64,000 nt of DNA from Sanderia malayensis (lineage: Eukaryota; Cnidaria; Scyphozoa; Semaeostomeae; Pelagiidae): positions 1 through 64,000 of the forward strand of contig RQOL01000706.1 of the NCBI GenBank assembly GCA_013076295.1, read 5' to 3'. Position numbers and translations under genes: made by a program. The notes beneath the pieces were generated by a model. It did not search any database, was not told the origin of the DNA, and was given only the letters and a program-made list of their open reading frames with translations. Shown here piece by piece: positions 7,807-19,900 of the stretch. Position 1 is the first letter of the stretch; each line of letters opens with the position of its first letter.

Positions 7807-10800
7807 CTTGAAAATTCGCCAAAAATCTTTAAAGTACGTGACATAGCGCTGGCATAGCTATAAGTGTGGTTTGAGGCATTCAGATGGATGTTAAAATACT
7901 TTTGGACTAGATTCCTTTCAGAGTGGTAAAGACTAAAGTTTAAAAAAAATAGCTTTTATGAGGCGGACTACTGACGAAACTCCTTGCCTTGAAAATTCGT
8001 CAAATATCTTTAAGGTACGTGACATAACACTGGGGTACCTATAAATGTGATTCGAACCACTCAGATGGATGTTAAAATACTTTTGGACTAGAATCCTTTC
8101 AGAGTGGTAGAGACTAAAGTTTAAAAAAAATAGCTTCTATGAGGCGGACTACTGACGAAACTCCTTGCCTTGAAAATTCTCCAAATATCTTTAAGGTACG
8201 TGACATAGCACTAGGATGGCTATAAATGTGGTTCGAGCCATTCAGTTGTATCTCAAATTATTTTCGGACTAGATTCACGTCAGAGTGGTATGGACTAAAG
8301 TTTAGAAAAAATTGCCTGTATGAGTCGTATTATTGAGAACCCCCCTGCCTTGAAAATTCGCCAAAAATCTTTAAAGTACGTGACATAACACTGGGGTAGC
8401 TATAAATGTGATTCGAACCACTCAGATGGATGTTAAAATACTTTTGGACTAGATTCCTTTCAGAGTGGTAAAGACTAAAGTTTAAAAAAAATAGCTTTTA
8501 TGAGGCGGACTACTGACGAAACTCCTTGCCTTGAAAATTCGTCAAATATCTTTAAGGTACGTGACATAACACTGGGGTACCTATAAATGTGATTCGAACC
8601 ACTCAGATGGATGTTAAAATACTTTTGGACTAGAATCCTTTCAGAGTGGTAGAGACTAAAGTTTAAAAAAAATAGCTTCTATGAGGCGGACTACTGACGA
8701 AACTCCTTGCCTTGAAAATTCTCCAAATATCTTTAAGGTACGTGACATAGCACTAGGATGGCTATAAATGTGGTTCGAGCCATTCAGTTGTATCTCAAAT
8801 TATTTTCGGACTAGATTCATGTCAGAGTGGTATGGACTAAAGTTTAAAAAAAATTGCCTGTATGAGTCGAATTATTGAGAACCCCTGCCTTGAAAATTCG
8901 CTAAAAATCTTTAAAGTACGTGACATAGCGCTGGCATAGCTATAAGTGTGGTTTGAGGCATTCAGATGGATGTTAAAATACTTTCGGACTAGATTCACGT
9001 CAGAGTGTTATGGACTAAAGTTTAAAAAGACAGCTGGTATGAGTCGGACTACTGACGAAACCCCTTGCTTTGAAAATTCTCCAAAAATCTTTAAGGTACC
9101 TGACATAGCACTGGGATGGCTATAAATGTGGTGCGAACTATTGAGATGTATCTCAAAATATTTTCGGAGCAGGTTCAAATCAGAGTGGCATGGCCTAAAG
9201 TTTAAAAAAAATAGCTGGTATGAGTCGGACTACTGACGAAACCCCTTGCTTTGAAAATTCTCCAAAAATCTTTAAGGTACCTGACATAGCACTGGGATGG
9301 CTATAAATGTGGTGCGAACTATTGAGATGTATCTCAAAATATTTCGGAGCAGGTTCAAATCAGAGTGGTATGGACTAAAGTTTAAAAAAAATAGCTTTTA
9401 TGAGGCGGACTACTGACGAAACTCCTTGCCTTGAAAAATCGCCAAAAATCTTTAAAGTACGTGACATAGCACTGGGGTAGTCATAAATTTGGTTTGCATC
9501 ATTGAGATGTATCACAAGATATTTTCGGAGCAGAATCATTTCAGAGTGGTATGGACAAAAGTTTAAAAAAAAATAGCTTCTATGAGGCGGACTACTGACG
9601 AAACCCCTTGCCTTGAAAATTCTCCAAAAATCTTTAACGTACGTGACATAGCCCTGGAGTAGCTATAAATGTGGTTCGAACCATTCAGATGGATGTTAAA
9701 ATACTTGCGGATTAGATTCATTTCAGAGTGGTATAGACTAAAGTTTAAAAAAAATAGCTTCTATGAGGCGGACTACTGACGAAACTCCTTGCCTTGAAAA
9801 TTCTCCAAATATCTTTAAGGTACGTGACATAGCACTAGGATGGCTATAAATGTGGTTCGAGCCATTCAGTTGTATCTCAAATTATTTTCGGACTAGATTC
9901 ACGTCAGAGTGGTATGGACTAAAGTTTAAAAAAAATTGCCTGTATGAGTCGAATTATTGAGAACCCCCCTGCCTTGAAAATTCGCCAAAAATCTTTAATG
10001 TACGTGACATAGCGCTGGCATAGCTATAAGTGTGGTTTGAGCCATTCAGATGGATGTTAAAATACTTTCGGACTAGATTCACGTCAGAGTGTTATGGACT
10101 AATGTTTAAAAAAGACAGCTGGTATGAGTCGGACTACTGACGAAACCCCTTGCTTTGAAAATTCTCCAAAAATCTTTAAGGTACGTGACATAGCACTAGG
10201 ATGGCTATAAATGTGGTTCGAGCCATTCAGTTGTATCTCAAATTATTTTCGGACTAGATTCACGTCAGAGTGGTATGGACAAAGTTTAAAAAAAATTGCC
10301 TGTTCGAGTCGAATTATTGAGAACCCCCCTGCCTTGAAAATTCGCCAAAAATCTTTAAAGTACGTGACATAGCACTGGGGTAGCTATAAATGTGGTTTGA
10401 ATCATTGAGATGTATCTTAAGATATGTTCGGAGCAGATTCACGTCAGAGTGGTATAGACTAAAGTTTAAAAAAAATTGCCTGTATGAGTCGAATTATTGA
10501 CAATCCCCCTGCCTTGAAAATTCGCCAAAAATCTTTAAAGTACGTGACATAGCGCTGGCATAGCTATAAGTGTGGTTTGAGGCATTCAGATGGATGTTAA
10601 AATACTTTGGACTAGATTCCTTTCAGAGTGGTATAAACTAAAGTTAAAAAAATAGCTTTTATGAGGCGGACTACTGACGAAACTCCTTGCCTTGAAAATT
10701 CTTCAAATATCTTTAAGGTACGTGACATAACACTGGGGTAGCTATAAATGTGATTCGAACCACTCAGATGGATGTTAAAATACTTTCGGACTAGATTCTT

Positions 10801-12130
10801 TTCAGAGTGGCATGGACTAAAGTTTAAAAAAAATAGCTTTTATGAGGCGGACTACTGACGAAACTCCTTGCCTTGAAAATTCGCCAAAAATCTTTAAAGT
10901 ACGTGACATAGTACTGGGGTAGCCATAAATTTGGTTTGCATCATTTGGATGTATCACAAGATATTTTCGGAGCAGAATCTTTTCAGAGTGGTATGGACTA
11001 AAATTTAAAAAAAAATAGCTTCTATGAGGCGGACTACTGACGAAACCCCTTGCCTTGAAAATTCTCCAAAAATCTTTAACGTACGTGACATAGCCCTGGG
11101 GTAGCTATAAATGTGGTTCGAACCATTCAGATGGATGTTAAAATACTTTCGGATTAGATTCATTTCAGAGTGGTATGGCCTAAAGTCTAAAAAAAATTGC
11201 CTGTATGAGTCGAATTATTGACAACCCCCTGCCTTGAAAATTCTCCAAAAATCTTTAAAGTACGTGACATAACACTGGAGTAGCTATAAATGTGATTCGA
11301 ACCACTCAGATGGATGTTAAAATACTTTTGGACTAGATTCCTTTCAGAGTGGTATAGACTAAAGTTTAAAAAAGATAGCTTCTATGAGGCGGACTACTGA
11401 CGAAACCCCTTGCCTTGAAAATTCTCCAAAAATCTTTAACGTACGTGACAGCACTGGGATAGCTATAAATGTGGTTCGAACCATTCAGATGGATGTTAAA
11501 ATACTTTCGGACTAGATTCATTTCGGAGTGGTATGGCCTAAAGTCTAAAAAAAATTGCCTGTATGAGTCGAAATATTGACAACCCCCCTGCTTTGAAATT
11601 CTCCAAAAATCTTTAAAGAAGTACGACATAGCACTGGGGTAGCTATAAATGTGGTTTGCATCATTGAGATGTATCGTAAGATACTTTCGGAGCAGATTCA
11701 TGTCACAGTGGTATGGACTAAAGTTTAAAAAAAATAGCTTCTATGAGGCGGACTACTGACGAAAACCCCTTGCCTTGAAAATTCTCCAAAAATCTTAACG
11801 TACGTGACATAGCACTGGGATAGTTATAAATGTGTTCGAACCATTCAGATGGATGTTAAAAATTTCGGACTAGATTCATTTCGGAGTGGTATGGCCTAAA
11901 GTCTAAAAAAAAATTGCCTGTATGAGTCGAAATATTGACAACCCCCCTGCTTTGAAAATTCTCCAAAAATCTTTAAAGTACGTGACATAGCACTGGAGTA
12001 GCTATAAATGTGGTTTGCATCATTGAGATGTATCTGTAAGATATTTTCGGAGCAGATTCATGTCACAGTGGTATGCCCTAAAATTTAAAAAAATTGCCTG
12101 TAAGAGTCGAAATATTGACAACCCCCCTGC
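7807..12130. repeat. 180-181-bp satellite array, first copy (about 24 monomers)
   Basis: TTGAAAATTC recurs every 180-181 bp (for example 8170, 8350 and 8531). Each monomer carries TCTTTAAAGTACGTGACATA, then GCTATAAATG, then a GGTTCGAACC or GGTTTGCATC variant, then TTTTCGGAGCAGATTCA, then AGAGTGGTATGG and an A6-A9 tract. The array begins abruptly at about 7807 and stops at the N run. Monomers differ in their tails (TAGCTTCTATGAGGCGGAC, TTGCCTGTATGAGTCGAAT or GACAGCTGGTATGAGTCGG types), so several subfamilies are interspersed. Confidence 0.97.
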
Positions 12131-12230
12131 NNNNNNNNNNNNNNNNNNNNNNNNNNNNNNNNNNNNNNNNNNNNNNNNNNNNNNNNNNNNNNNNNNNNNN
12201 NNNNNNNNNNNNNNNNNNNNNNNNNNNNNN
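12131..12230. other. Assembly gap of 100 N
   Basis: There are exactly 100 unknown bases, a conventional placeholder length for a join of unknown size. Sequence on the two sides overlaps by about 6 kb instead of continuing, so the true gap is probably negative. Confidence 0.97.
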
Positions 12231-13142
12231 AGGGGGGCAATTCAAGGATTTACGGTATGCTAGCCAGCAGGTTGTTTTTTATGCTCTATCCCCTGTGTTC
12301 CGAGATTTGGATTTAAATCGTTTGGTGTTCTCATTTGAAGCTACTCCACGCATTCAGTTTGTTTCTACGTGATACTTATCCATGGTTGGAAAAATTTTAT
12401 ATTTTGTCAATGCAAACGCGAATAGTTCATCATGTCATTGAGGTATTCTTGTTTGCTTAGAGGATGTTTTGATGTTAACATTAAATTCGTGTAATCCGAA
12501 GTTGTTAGATATCATATCAACTAACCCGCTTGTTCTTACGCTCTCCGTAAACTGTGGTGTATCTTTTTCTGAAAAGAAACATTGATTGTCTCTTATTCCC
12601 GATAATTTATAATTTATCGGTTGGAAATGGCTATATGTAAGATAATAATAATGATAATAATAATAAATCGAACTTTTTTGATTGCTTCTTGCATCATACT
12701 TGGAGTCCGTTTTCTCAAAATTACGGAGCTACGGGCTACCCATTCCCAAATTCCTATAAAGGCCCCAAGAAGCACAGCAGATTATGATCATCAGTTGTTA
12801 TTTGCAGAAAACTAATTGGTTGATGTCGATGTCTAACACAAACACAAGAGAACCATAAAACAATGTATGATTTAAATGTTTCATTATCAAGAAAAATATT
12901 TTCATTACATGTAAAATTTAACAATGAATTTGATAACTGCTTAAGTTGTGTTTTAGTGTGAAGCATTAAACATGAATCAAGCAGAAGCAATGATATATTA
13001 TATTTTCTATGATTATAGCATGTCATACAAATATGATTATTATTGTTGTCAAGGAATATATAATTATGTTATAATATTAATAATTGTAATTATAAACTTT
13101 GACCATGATTATATAACAGTCTCTTCACTTAAAATATTGCAG
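12231..13142. other. Unique AT-rich DNA, second copy
   Basis: This corresponds to 6128-7010. It contains 39 bp at 13009-13047 absent from the first copy, between TTTTCT and GTCAAGG, and the same ATAATAATAATGATAATAAT microsatellite near 12645. No gene is supported. Confidence 0.6.
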
Positions 13143-13330
13143 AGTCGATAGATCTGACTCCAGCAGCCATCCTTGCACAGGGCCAAGAGCCGGTTGGACT
13201 TAGGGCGGGGTCACACATAGCACACTTGTACTACTGCATACTGCTGCTGAAAGTGCCTACCTGTATGGTACTTGTATGGTACTTGACCAGGCATACAAAC
13301 CCGACCGTTTATGCACTTTTCTACATTCAG
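13143..13330 (+). other. Candidate internal exon, second copy
   Basis: The counterpart of 7011-7198, with the acceptor CAG at 13140-13142 and the donor GTTAGT at 13331 both intact and the same length of 188 bp. The identity of the two copies gives no independent support if the duplication is an assembly artefact. Confidence 0.25.
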
Positions 13331-13869
13331 GTTAGTATTCTAGAAAAAAAGCAATGCGGAGTGGTTATAATCTTTAAGACGGAATCGATATTGAAGAAAG
13401 AGACATGAGTTCATCTGATGATAACGAGAGAGAGAGAGTCTTTAAAGAGCACAGTTGAGAGTCTTTGCAGTAATCAACTTGTCATTTGAGAGTTTGTTGA
13501 TTAAAGGAGTATTTTCATGGGTTAATCTGCAAAAGATCTATGACTGAAAATGGCAAGCCTTTTACAAATTCTAGAGAAAACTATATCGTTTCAGACCTGG
13601 CATGCAATAATAGCTGCATACATGTCAGACATCGAAGATAAACAGACAAATTTAGTCCCCAATCAATGGAATGGATGAAGCAGCATTAAAAAGACAAGAT
13701 CTGTTTGGTTTTAGGCACACTTATAATAGATATGTGTAAATCTGAAATCCTGAACTTAATTAGGATGTTAAGAGGTGGTCAATTCAATTTTGTGAGCCAT
13801 TTAGCCAACAACAAAAACGTCATCGTAACCATGCCAATTAATTTCAAATGAAAATCGAATGATACTCAC
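13331..13869. other. Intergenic or intronic DNA, second copy
   Basis: Matches 7199-7739 with a few one-base losses. No gene is supported. Confidence 0.5.
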
Positions 13870-13936
13870 CATCCAAGCAGCGTGCTTCTGAAGCAGTGCT
13901 GGGGTCACTTTCCCTATTGAGTTGATCCCTCCTATT
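13870..13936 (-). other. Candidate 67-bp exon at the satellite edge, second copy
   Basis: Same open stretch and GTGAGTATC donor as 7740-7806, with no differences noticed. Confidence 0.2.
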
Positions 13937-16900
13937 CTTGAAAATTCGCCAAAAATCTTTAAAGTACGTGACATAGCGCTGGCATAGCTATAAGTGTGGT
14001 TTGAGGCATTCAGATGGATGTTAAAATACTTTTGGACTAGATTCCTTTCAGAGTGGTAAAGACTAAAGTTTAAAAAAAAGCTTTTATGAGGCGGACTACT
14101 GACGAAACTCCTTGCCTTGAAAATTCGTCAAATATCTTTAAGGTACGTGACATAACACTGGGTACCTATAAATGTGATTCGAACCACTCAGATGGATGTT
14201 AAAATACTTTTGGACTAGAATCCTTTCAGAGTGGTAGAGACTAAAGTTTAAAAAAATAGCTTCTATGAGGCGGACTACTGACGAAACTCCTTGCCTTGAA
14301 AATTCTCCAAATATCTTTAAGGTACGTGACATAGCACTAGGATGGCTATAAATGTGGTTCGAGCCATTCAGTTGTATCTCAAATTATTTTCGGACTAGAT
14401 TCACGTCAGAGTGGTATGGACTAAAGTTTAGAAAAAATTGCCTGTATGAGTCGTATTATTGAGAACCCCCCTGCCTTGAAAATTCGCCAAAAATCTTTAA
14501 AGTACGTGACATAACACTGGGGTAGCTATAAATGTGATTCGAACCACTCAGATGGATGTTAAAATACTTTTGACTAGATTCCTTTCAGAGTGGTAAAGAC
14601 TAAAGTTTAAAAAAAATAGCTTTTATGAGGCGGACTACTGACGAAACTCCTTGCCTTGAAAATTCGTCAAATATCTTTAAGGTACGTGACATAACACTGG
14701 GTACCTATAAATGTGATTCGAACCACTCAGATGGATGTTAAAATACTTTTGGACTAGAATCCTTTCAGAGTGGTAGAGACTAAAGTTTAAAAAAAATAGC
14801 TTCTATGAGGCGGACTACTGACGAAACTCCTTGCCTTGAAAATTCTCCAAATATCTTTAAGGTACGTGACATAGCACTAGGATGGCTATAAATGTGGTTC
14901 GAGCCATTCAGTTGTATCTCAAATTATTTTCGGACTAGATTCATGTCAGAGTGGTATGGACTAAAGTTTAAAAAAAATTGCCTGTATGAGTCGAATTATT
15001 GAGAACCCCCTGCCTTGAAAATTCGCTAAAAATCTTTAAAGTACGTGACATAGCGCTGGCATAGCTATAAGTGTGGTTTGAGGCATTCAGATGGATGTTA
15101 AAATACTTTCGGACTAGATTCACGTCAGAGTGTTATGGACTAAAGTTTAAAAAAGACAGCTGGTATGAGTCGGACTACTGACGAAACCCCTTGCTTTGAA
15201 AATTCTCCAAAAATCTTTAAGGTACCTGACATAGCACTGGATGGCTATAAATGTGGTGCGAACTATTGAGATGTATCTCAAAATATTTTCGGAGCAGGTT
15301 CAAATCAGAGTGGCATGGCCTAAAGTTTAAAAAAAATAGCTGGTATGAGTCGGACTACTGACGAAACCCCTTGCTTTGAAAATTCTCCAAAAATCTTTAA
15401 GGTACCTGACATAGCACTGGGATGGCTATAAATGTGGTGCGAACTATTGAGATGTATCTCAAAATATTTTCGGAGCAGGTTCAAATCAGAGTGGTATGGA
15501 CTAAAGTTTAAAAAAAATAGCTTTTATGAGGCGGACTACTGACGAAACTCCTTGCCTTGAAAAATCGCCAAAAATCTTTAAAGTACGTGACATAGCACTG
15601 GGGTAGTCATAAATTTGGTTTGCATCATTGAGATGTATCACAAGATATTTTCGGAGCAGAATCATTTCAGAGTGGTATGGACAAAAGTTTAAAAAAAAAT
15701 AGCTTCTATGAGGCGGACTACTGACGAAACCCCTTGCCTTGAAAATTCTCCAAAAATCTTTAACGTACGTGACATAGCCCTGGAGTAGCTATAAATGTGG
15801 TTCGAACCATTCAGATGGATGTTAAAATACTTGCGGATTAGATTCATTTCAGAGTGGTATAGACTAAAGTTTAAAAAAAATAGCTTCTATGAGGCGGACT
15901 ACTGACGAAACTCCTTGCCTTGAAAATTCTCCAAATATCTTTAAGGTACGTGACATAGCACTAGGATGGCTATAAATGTGGTTCGAGCCATTCAGTTGTA
16001 TCTCAAATTATTTTCGGACTAGATTCACGTCAGAGTGGTATGGACTAAAGTTTAAAAAAAATTGCCTGTATGAGTCGAATTATTGAGAACCCCCCTGCCT
16101 TGAAAATTCGCCAAAAATCTTTAATGTACGTGACATAGCGCTGGCATAGCTATAAGTGTGGTTTGAGCCATTCAGATGGATGTTAAAATACTTTCGGACT
16201 AGATTCACGTCAGAGTGTTATGGACTAATGTTTAAAAAAGACAGCTGGTATGAGTCGGACTACTGACGAAACCCCTTGCTTTGAAAATTCTCCAAAAATC
16301 TTTAAGGTACGTGACATAGCACTAGGATGGCTATAAATGTGGTTCGAGCCATTCAGTTGTATCTCAAATTATTTTCGGACTAGATTCACGTCAGAGTGGT
16401 ATGGACTAAAGTTTAAAAAAAATTGCCTGTTCGAGTCGAATTATTGAGAACCCCCCTGCCTTGAAAATTCGCCAAAAATCTTTAAAGTACGTGACATAGC
16501 ACTGGGTAGCTATAAATGTGGTTTGAATCATTGAGATGTATCTTAAGATATGTTCGGAGCAGATTCACGTCAGAGTGGATAGACTAAAGTTTAAAAAAAA
16601 TTGCCTGTATGAGTCGAATTATTGACAATCCCCTGCCTTGAAAATTCGCCAAAAATCTTTAAAGTACGTGACATAGCGCTGGCATAGCTATAAGTGTGGT
16701 TTGAGGCATTCAGATGGATGTTAAAATACTTTTGGACTAGATTCCTTTCAGAGTGGTATAAACTAAAGTTTAAAAAAAATAGCTTTTATGAGGCGGACTA
16801 CTGACGAAACTCCTTGCCTTGAAAATTCTTCAAATATCTTTAAGGTACGTGACATAACACTGGGGTAGCTATAAATGTGATTCGAACCACTCAGATGGAT

Positions 16901-19900
16901 GTTAAAATACTTTCGGACTAGATTCTTTCAGAGTGGCATGGACTAAAGTTTAAAAAAATAGCTTTTATGAGGCGGACTACTGACGAAACTCCTTGCCTTG
17001 AAAATTCGCCAAAAATCTTTAAAGTACGTGACATAGTACTGGGGTAGCCATAAATTTGGTTTGCATCATTTGGATGTATCACAAGATATTTTCGGAGCAG
17101 AATCTTTCAGAGTGGTATGGACTAAAATTTAAAAAAAAATAGCTTCTATGAGGCGGACTACTGACGAAACCCCTTGCCTTGAAAATTCTCCAAAAATCTT
17201 TAACGTACGTGACATAGCCCTGGGGTAGCTATAAATGTGGTTCGAACCATTCAGATGGATGTTAAAATACTTTCGGATTAGATTCATTTCAGAGTGGTAT
17301 GGACCTAAAGTCTAAAAAAAATTGCCTGTATGAGTCGAATTATTGACAACCCCCTGCCTTGAAAATTCTCCAAAAATCTTTAAAGTACGTGACATAACAC
17401 TGGAGTAGCTATAAATGTGATTCGAACCACTCAGATGGATGTTAAAATACTTTTGGACTAGATTCCTTTCAGAGTGGTATAGACTAAAGTTTAAAAAAGA
17501 TAGCTTCTATGAGGCGGACTACTGACGAAACCCCTTGCCTTGAAAATTCTCCAAAAATCTTTAACGTACGTGACAGCACTGGGATAGCTATAAATGTGGT
17601 TCGAACCATTCAGATGGATGTTAAATACTTTCGGACTAGATTCATTTCGGAGTGGTATGGCCTAAAAGTCTAAAAAAAATTGCCTGTATGAGTCGAAATA
17701 TTGACAACCCCCCTGCTTTGAAAATTCTCCAAAAATCTTTAAAGTACGTGACATAGCACTGGGGTAGCTATAAATGTGGTTTGCATCATTGAGATGTATC
17801 GTAAGATACTTTCGGAGCAGATTCATGTCACAGTGGTATGGACTAAAGTTTAAAAAAAATAGCTTCTATGAGGCGGACTACTGACGAAACCCCTTGCCTT
17901 GAAAATTCTCCAAAAATCTTTAACGTACGTGACATAGCACTGGGATAGTTATAAATGTGGTTCGAACCATTCAGATGGATGTTAAAATACTTTCGGACTA
18001 GATTCATTTCGGAGTGGTATGGCCTAAAGTCTAAAAAAAATTGCCTGTATGAGTCGAAATATTGACAACCCCCCTGCTTTGAAAATTCTCCAAAAATCTT
18101 TAAAGTACGTGACATAGCACTGGAGTAGCTATAAATGTGGTTTGCATCATTGAGATGTATCGTAAGATATTTTCGGAGCAGATTCATGTCACAGTGGTAT
18201 GCCCTAAAATTTAAAAAAAATTGCCTGTAAGAGTCGAAATATTGACAACCCCCCTGCCTTGAAAATTCGCCAAAAATCTTTAAGGTATGACATGCCCTGG
18301 GTAGTAGCTATAAAAGTGGTTCGAACCATTGAGATGTATCTTAAAATATTTTCGGAGCAGATTCATGTCACAGTGGCATGGCCTAGAGTTTAAAAAAAAT
18401 TGCCTGTATGAGTCGAATTATTGACAATCCCCCTGCCTTGAAAATTCGCCAAAAATCTTTAAAGTACGTGACATAGCACTGGGGTAGCTATAAATGTGGT
18501 TTGGGGCATTCAGATGGATGTTAAAATACTTTCGGACTAGATTCACGTCAGAGTGGTATGGACTAAAGTTTAAAAAAGACAGCTGGTATGAGTCGGACTA
18601 CTGACGAAACCCCTTGCTTTGAAAATTCTCCAAAAATCTTTAAGGTATGTGACATAGCACTAGGATGGCTATAAATGTGGTTCGAGCCATTCAGTTGTAT
18701 CTCAAATTATTTTCGGACTAGATTCACGTCAGAGTGGTATGGACTAAAGTTTAAAAAAATTGCCTGTATGAGTCGAATTATTGAGAACCCCCCTGCCTTG
18801 AAAATTCGCCAAAAATCTTTAAAGTACGTGACATAACACTGGGGTAGCTGTAAATGTGATTCGAACCACTCAGATGGATGTTAAAATACTTTTGGACTAG
18901 ATTCCTTTCAGAGTGGTATAGACTAAAGTTTAAAAAAAATAGCTTCTATGAGGCGGACTACTGACGAAACTCCTTGCCTTGAAAATTCTCCAAAATCTTT
19001 AAAGTAGTGACATAGCACTGGGATGGCTATAAATGTGGTTCGAACCATTGAGATGTATCTAATTATTTTCGGAGCAGATTCAAGTCAGAGTTGTAGGGAC
19101 TAAAGGTTTACAAAAAAATAGTTTGTATGAGTCGAATTATGACAACCCCTTGCCCTGAAAATTCTCCAAAAATCTTTACAGTATGTGACATAGCACTGGG
19201 GTAGCTATAAATTTGGTTTGCATCATTGAGATGTATCGTAAATATTTTCGGAGCAGATTCATGTCACAGTGGTATGGACTAAAGTTAAAAAAAATAGCTT
19301 CTATGAGGCGGACTAGTGACAAAACCCTTTGCCTTGAAAATTCTCCAAAATCGTTAAAGTACGTGACATAGCACTGGAATGGCGATAAATGTGGCTCGAA
19401 CCATTGAGATGTATCTTAAATTTTTCGGAGCAGATTCATTTCAGAGTGGTATGGACTAAAGTTAAAAAAAAATAGCTTCTATGAGTCGAAATATTGACAA
19501 CCCCCCTGCTTTGAAAATTCTCCAAAAATCTTTAAAGTACGTGACATAGCACTGGGGTAGCTATAAATGTGGTTTGCATCATTGAGATGTATCGTAAGAT
19601 ATTTTCGGAGCAGATTCATGTCACAGTGGTATGGCTAAAATTTAAAAAAAATTGCCTGTAAGAGTCGAAATATTGACAACCCCCTGCCTTGAAATTCGCC
19701 AAAAATCTTTAAGGTACGTGACATAGCCCTGGGGTAGCTATAAAAGTGGTTCGAACCATGAGATGTATCTTAAAATATTTTCGGAGCAGATTCATGTCAC
19801 AGTGGCATGGCCTAGAGTTTAAAAAAAATTGCCTGTATGAGTCGAATTATTAACAATCCCCCTGCCTTGAAAATTCGCCATAAATCTTTAAAGTACGTGA

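Larger units (their letters stand above)
6128..12130. repeat. First copy of a 6-kb duplicated segment, ending at the gap
   Basis: This stretch matches 12231-18257 in order, from the tip of the C/G-rich MITE, through the unique region, into about 24 satellite monomers. It ends abruptly at the run of N. Differences include substitutions (CATGTTATTG near 6337 against CATGTCATTG near 12435; CCGTAAGC near 6445 against CCGTAAAC near 12546), frequent one-base indels and a 39-bp indel. Confidence 0.93.
12231..18257. repeat. Second copy of the 6-kb duplicated segment
   Basis: It begins mid-MITE (AGGGGGGCAATTCAAGG) at the gap edge and repeats 6128-12130 monomer by monomer. It then continues past the point where the first copy was cut (18258 onward). 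It carries more one-base deletions than the first copy, mostly in homopolymers. Confidence 0.93.

Noticed and set aside
9671..9690. tRNA-derived satellite, suggested by GGTTCGAACC
   Set aside because: The sequence around it does not form a T arm and no A box, acceptor stem or anticodon arm lies at the proper spacing.
7807..12130. CRISPR-like array because of regular repetition
   Set aside because: There are no short repeats with unique spacers. The whole 180-bp unit is repeated, in an animal-type genome.
15170..15210. Possible hammerhead ribozyme: CTGACGA followed 13 bases later by GAAA in many monomers
   Set aside because: The 13 bases between the two core words (AACCCCTTGCCTT) cannot form stem II and no flanking stems I or III pair, so the match is to short core words only.
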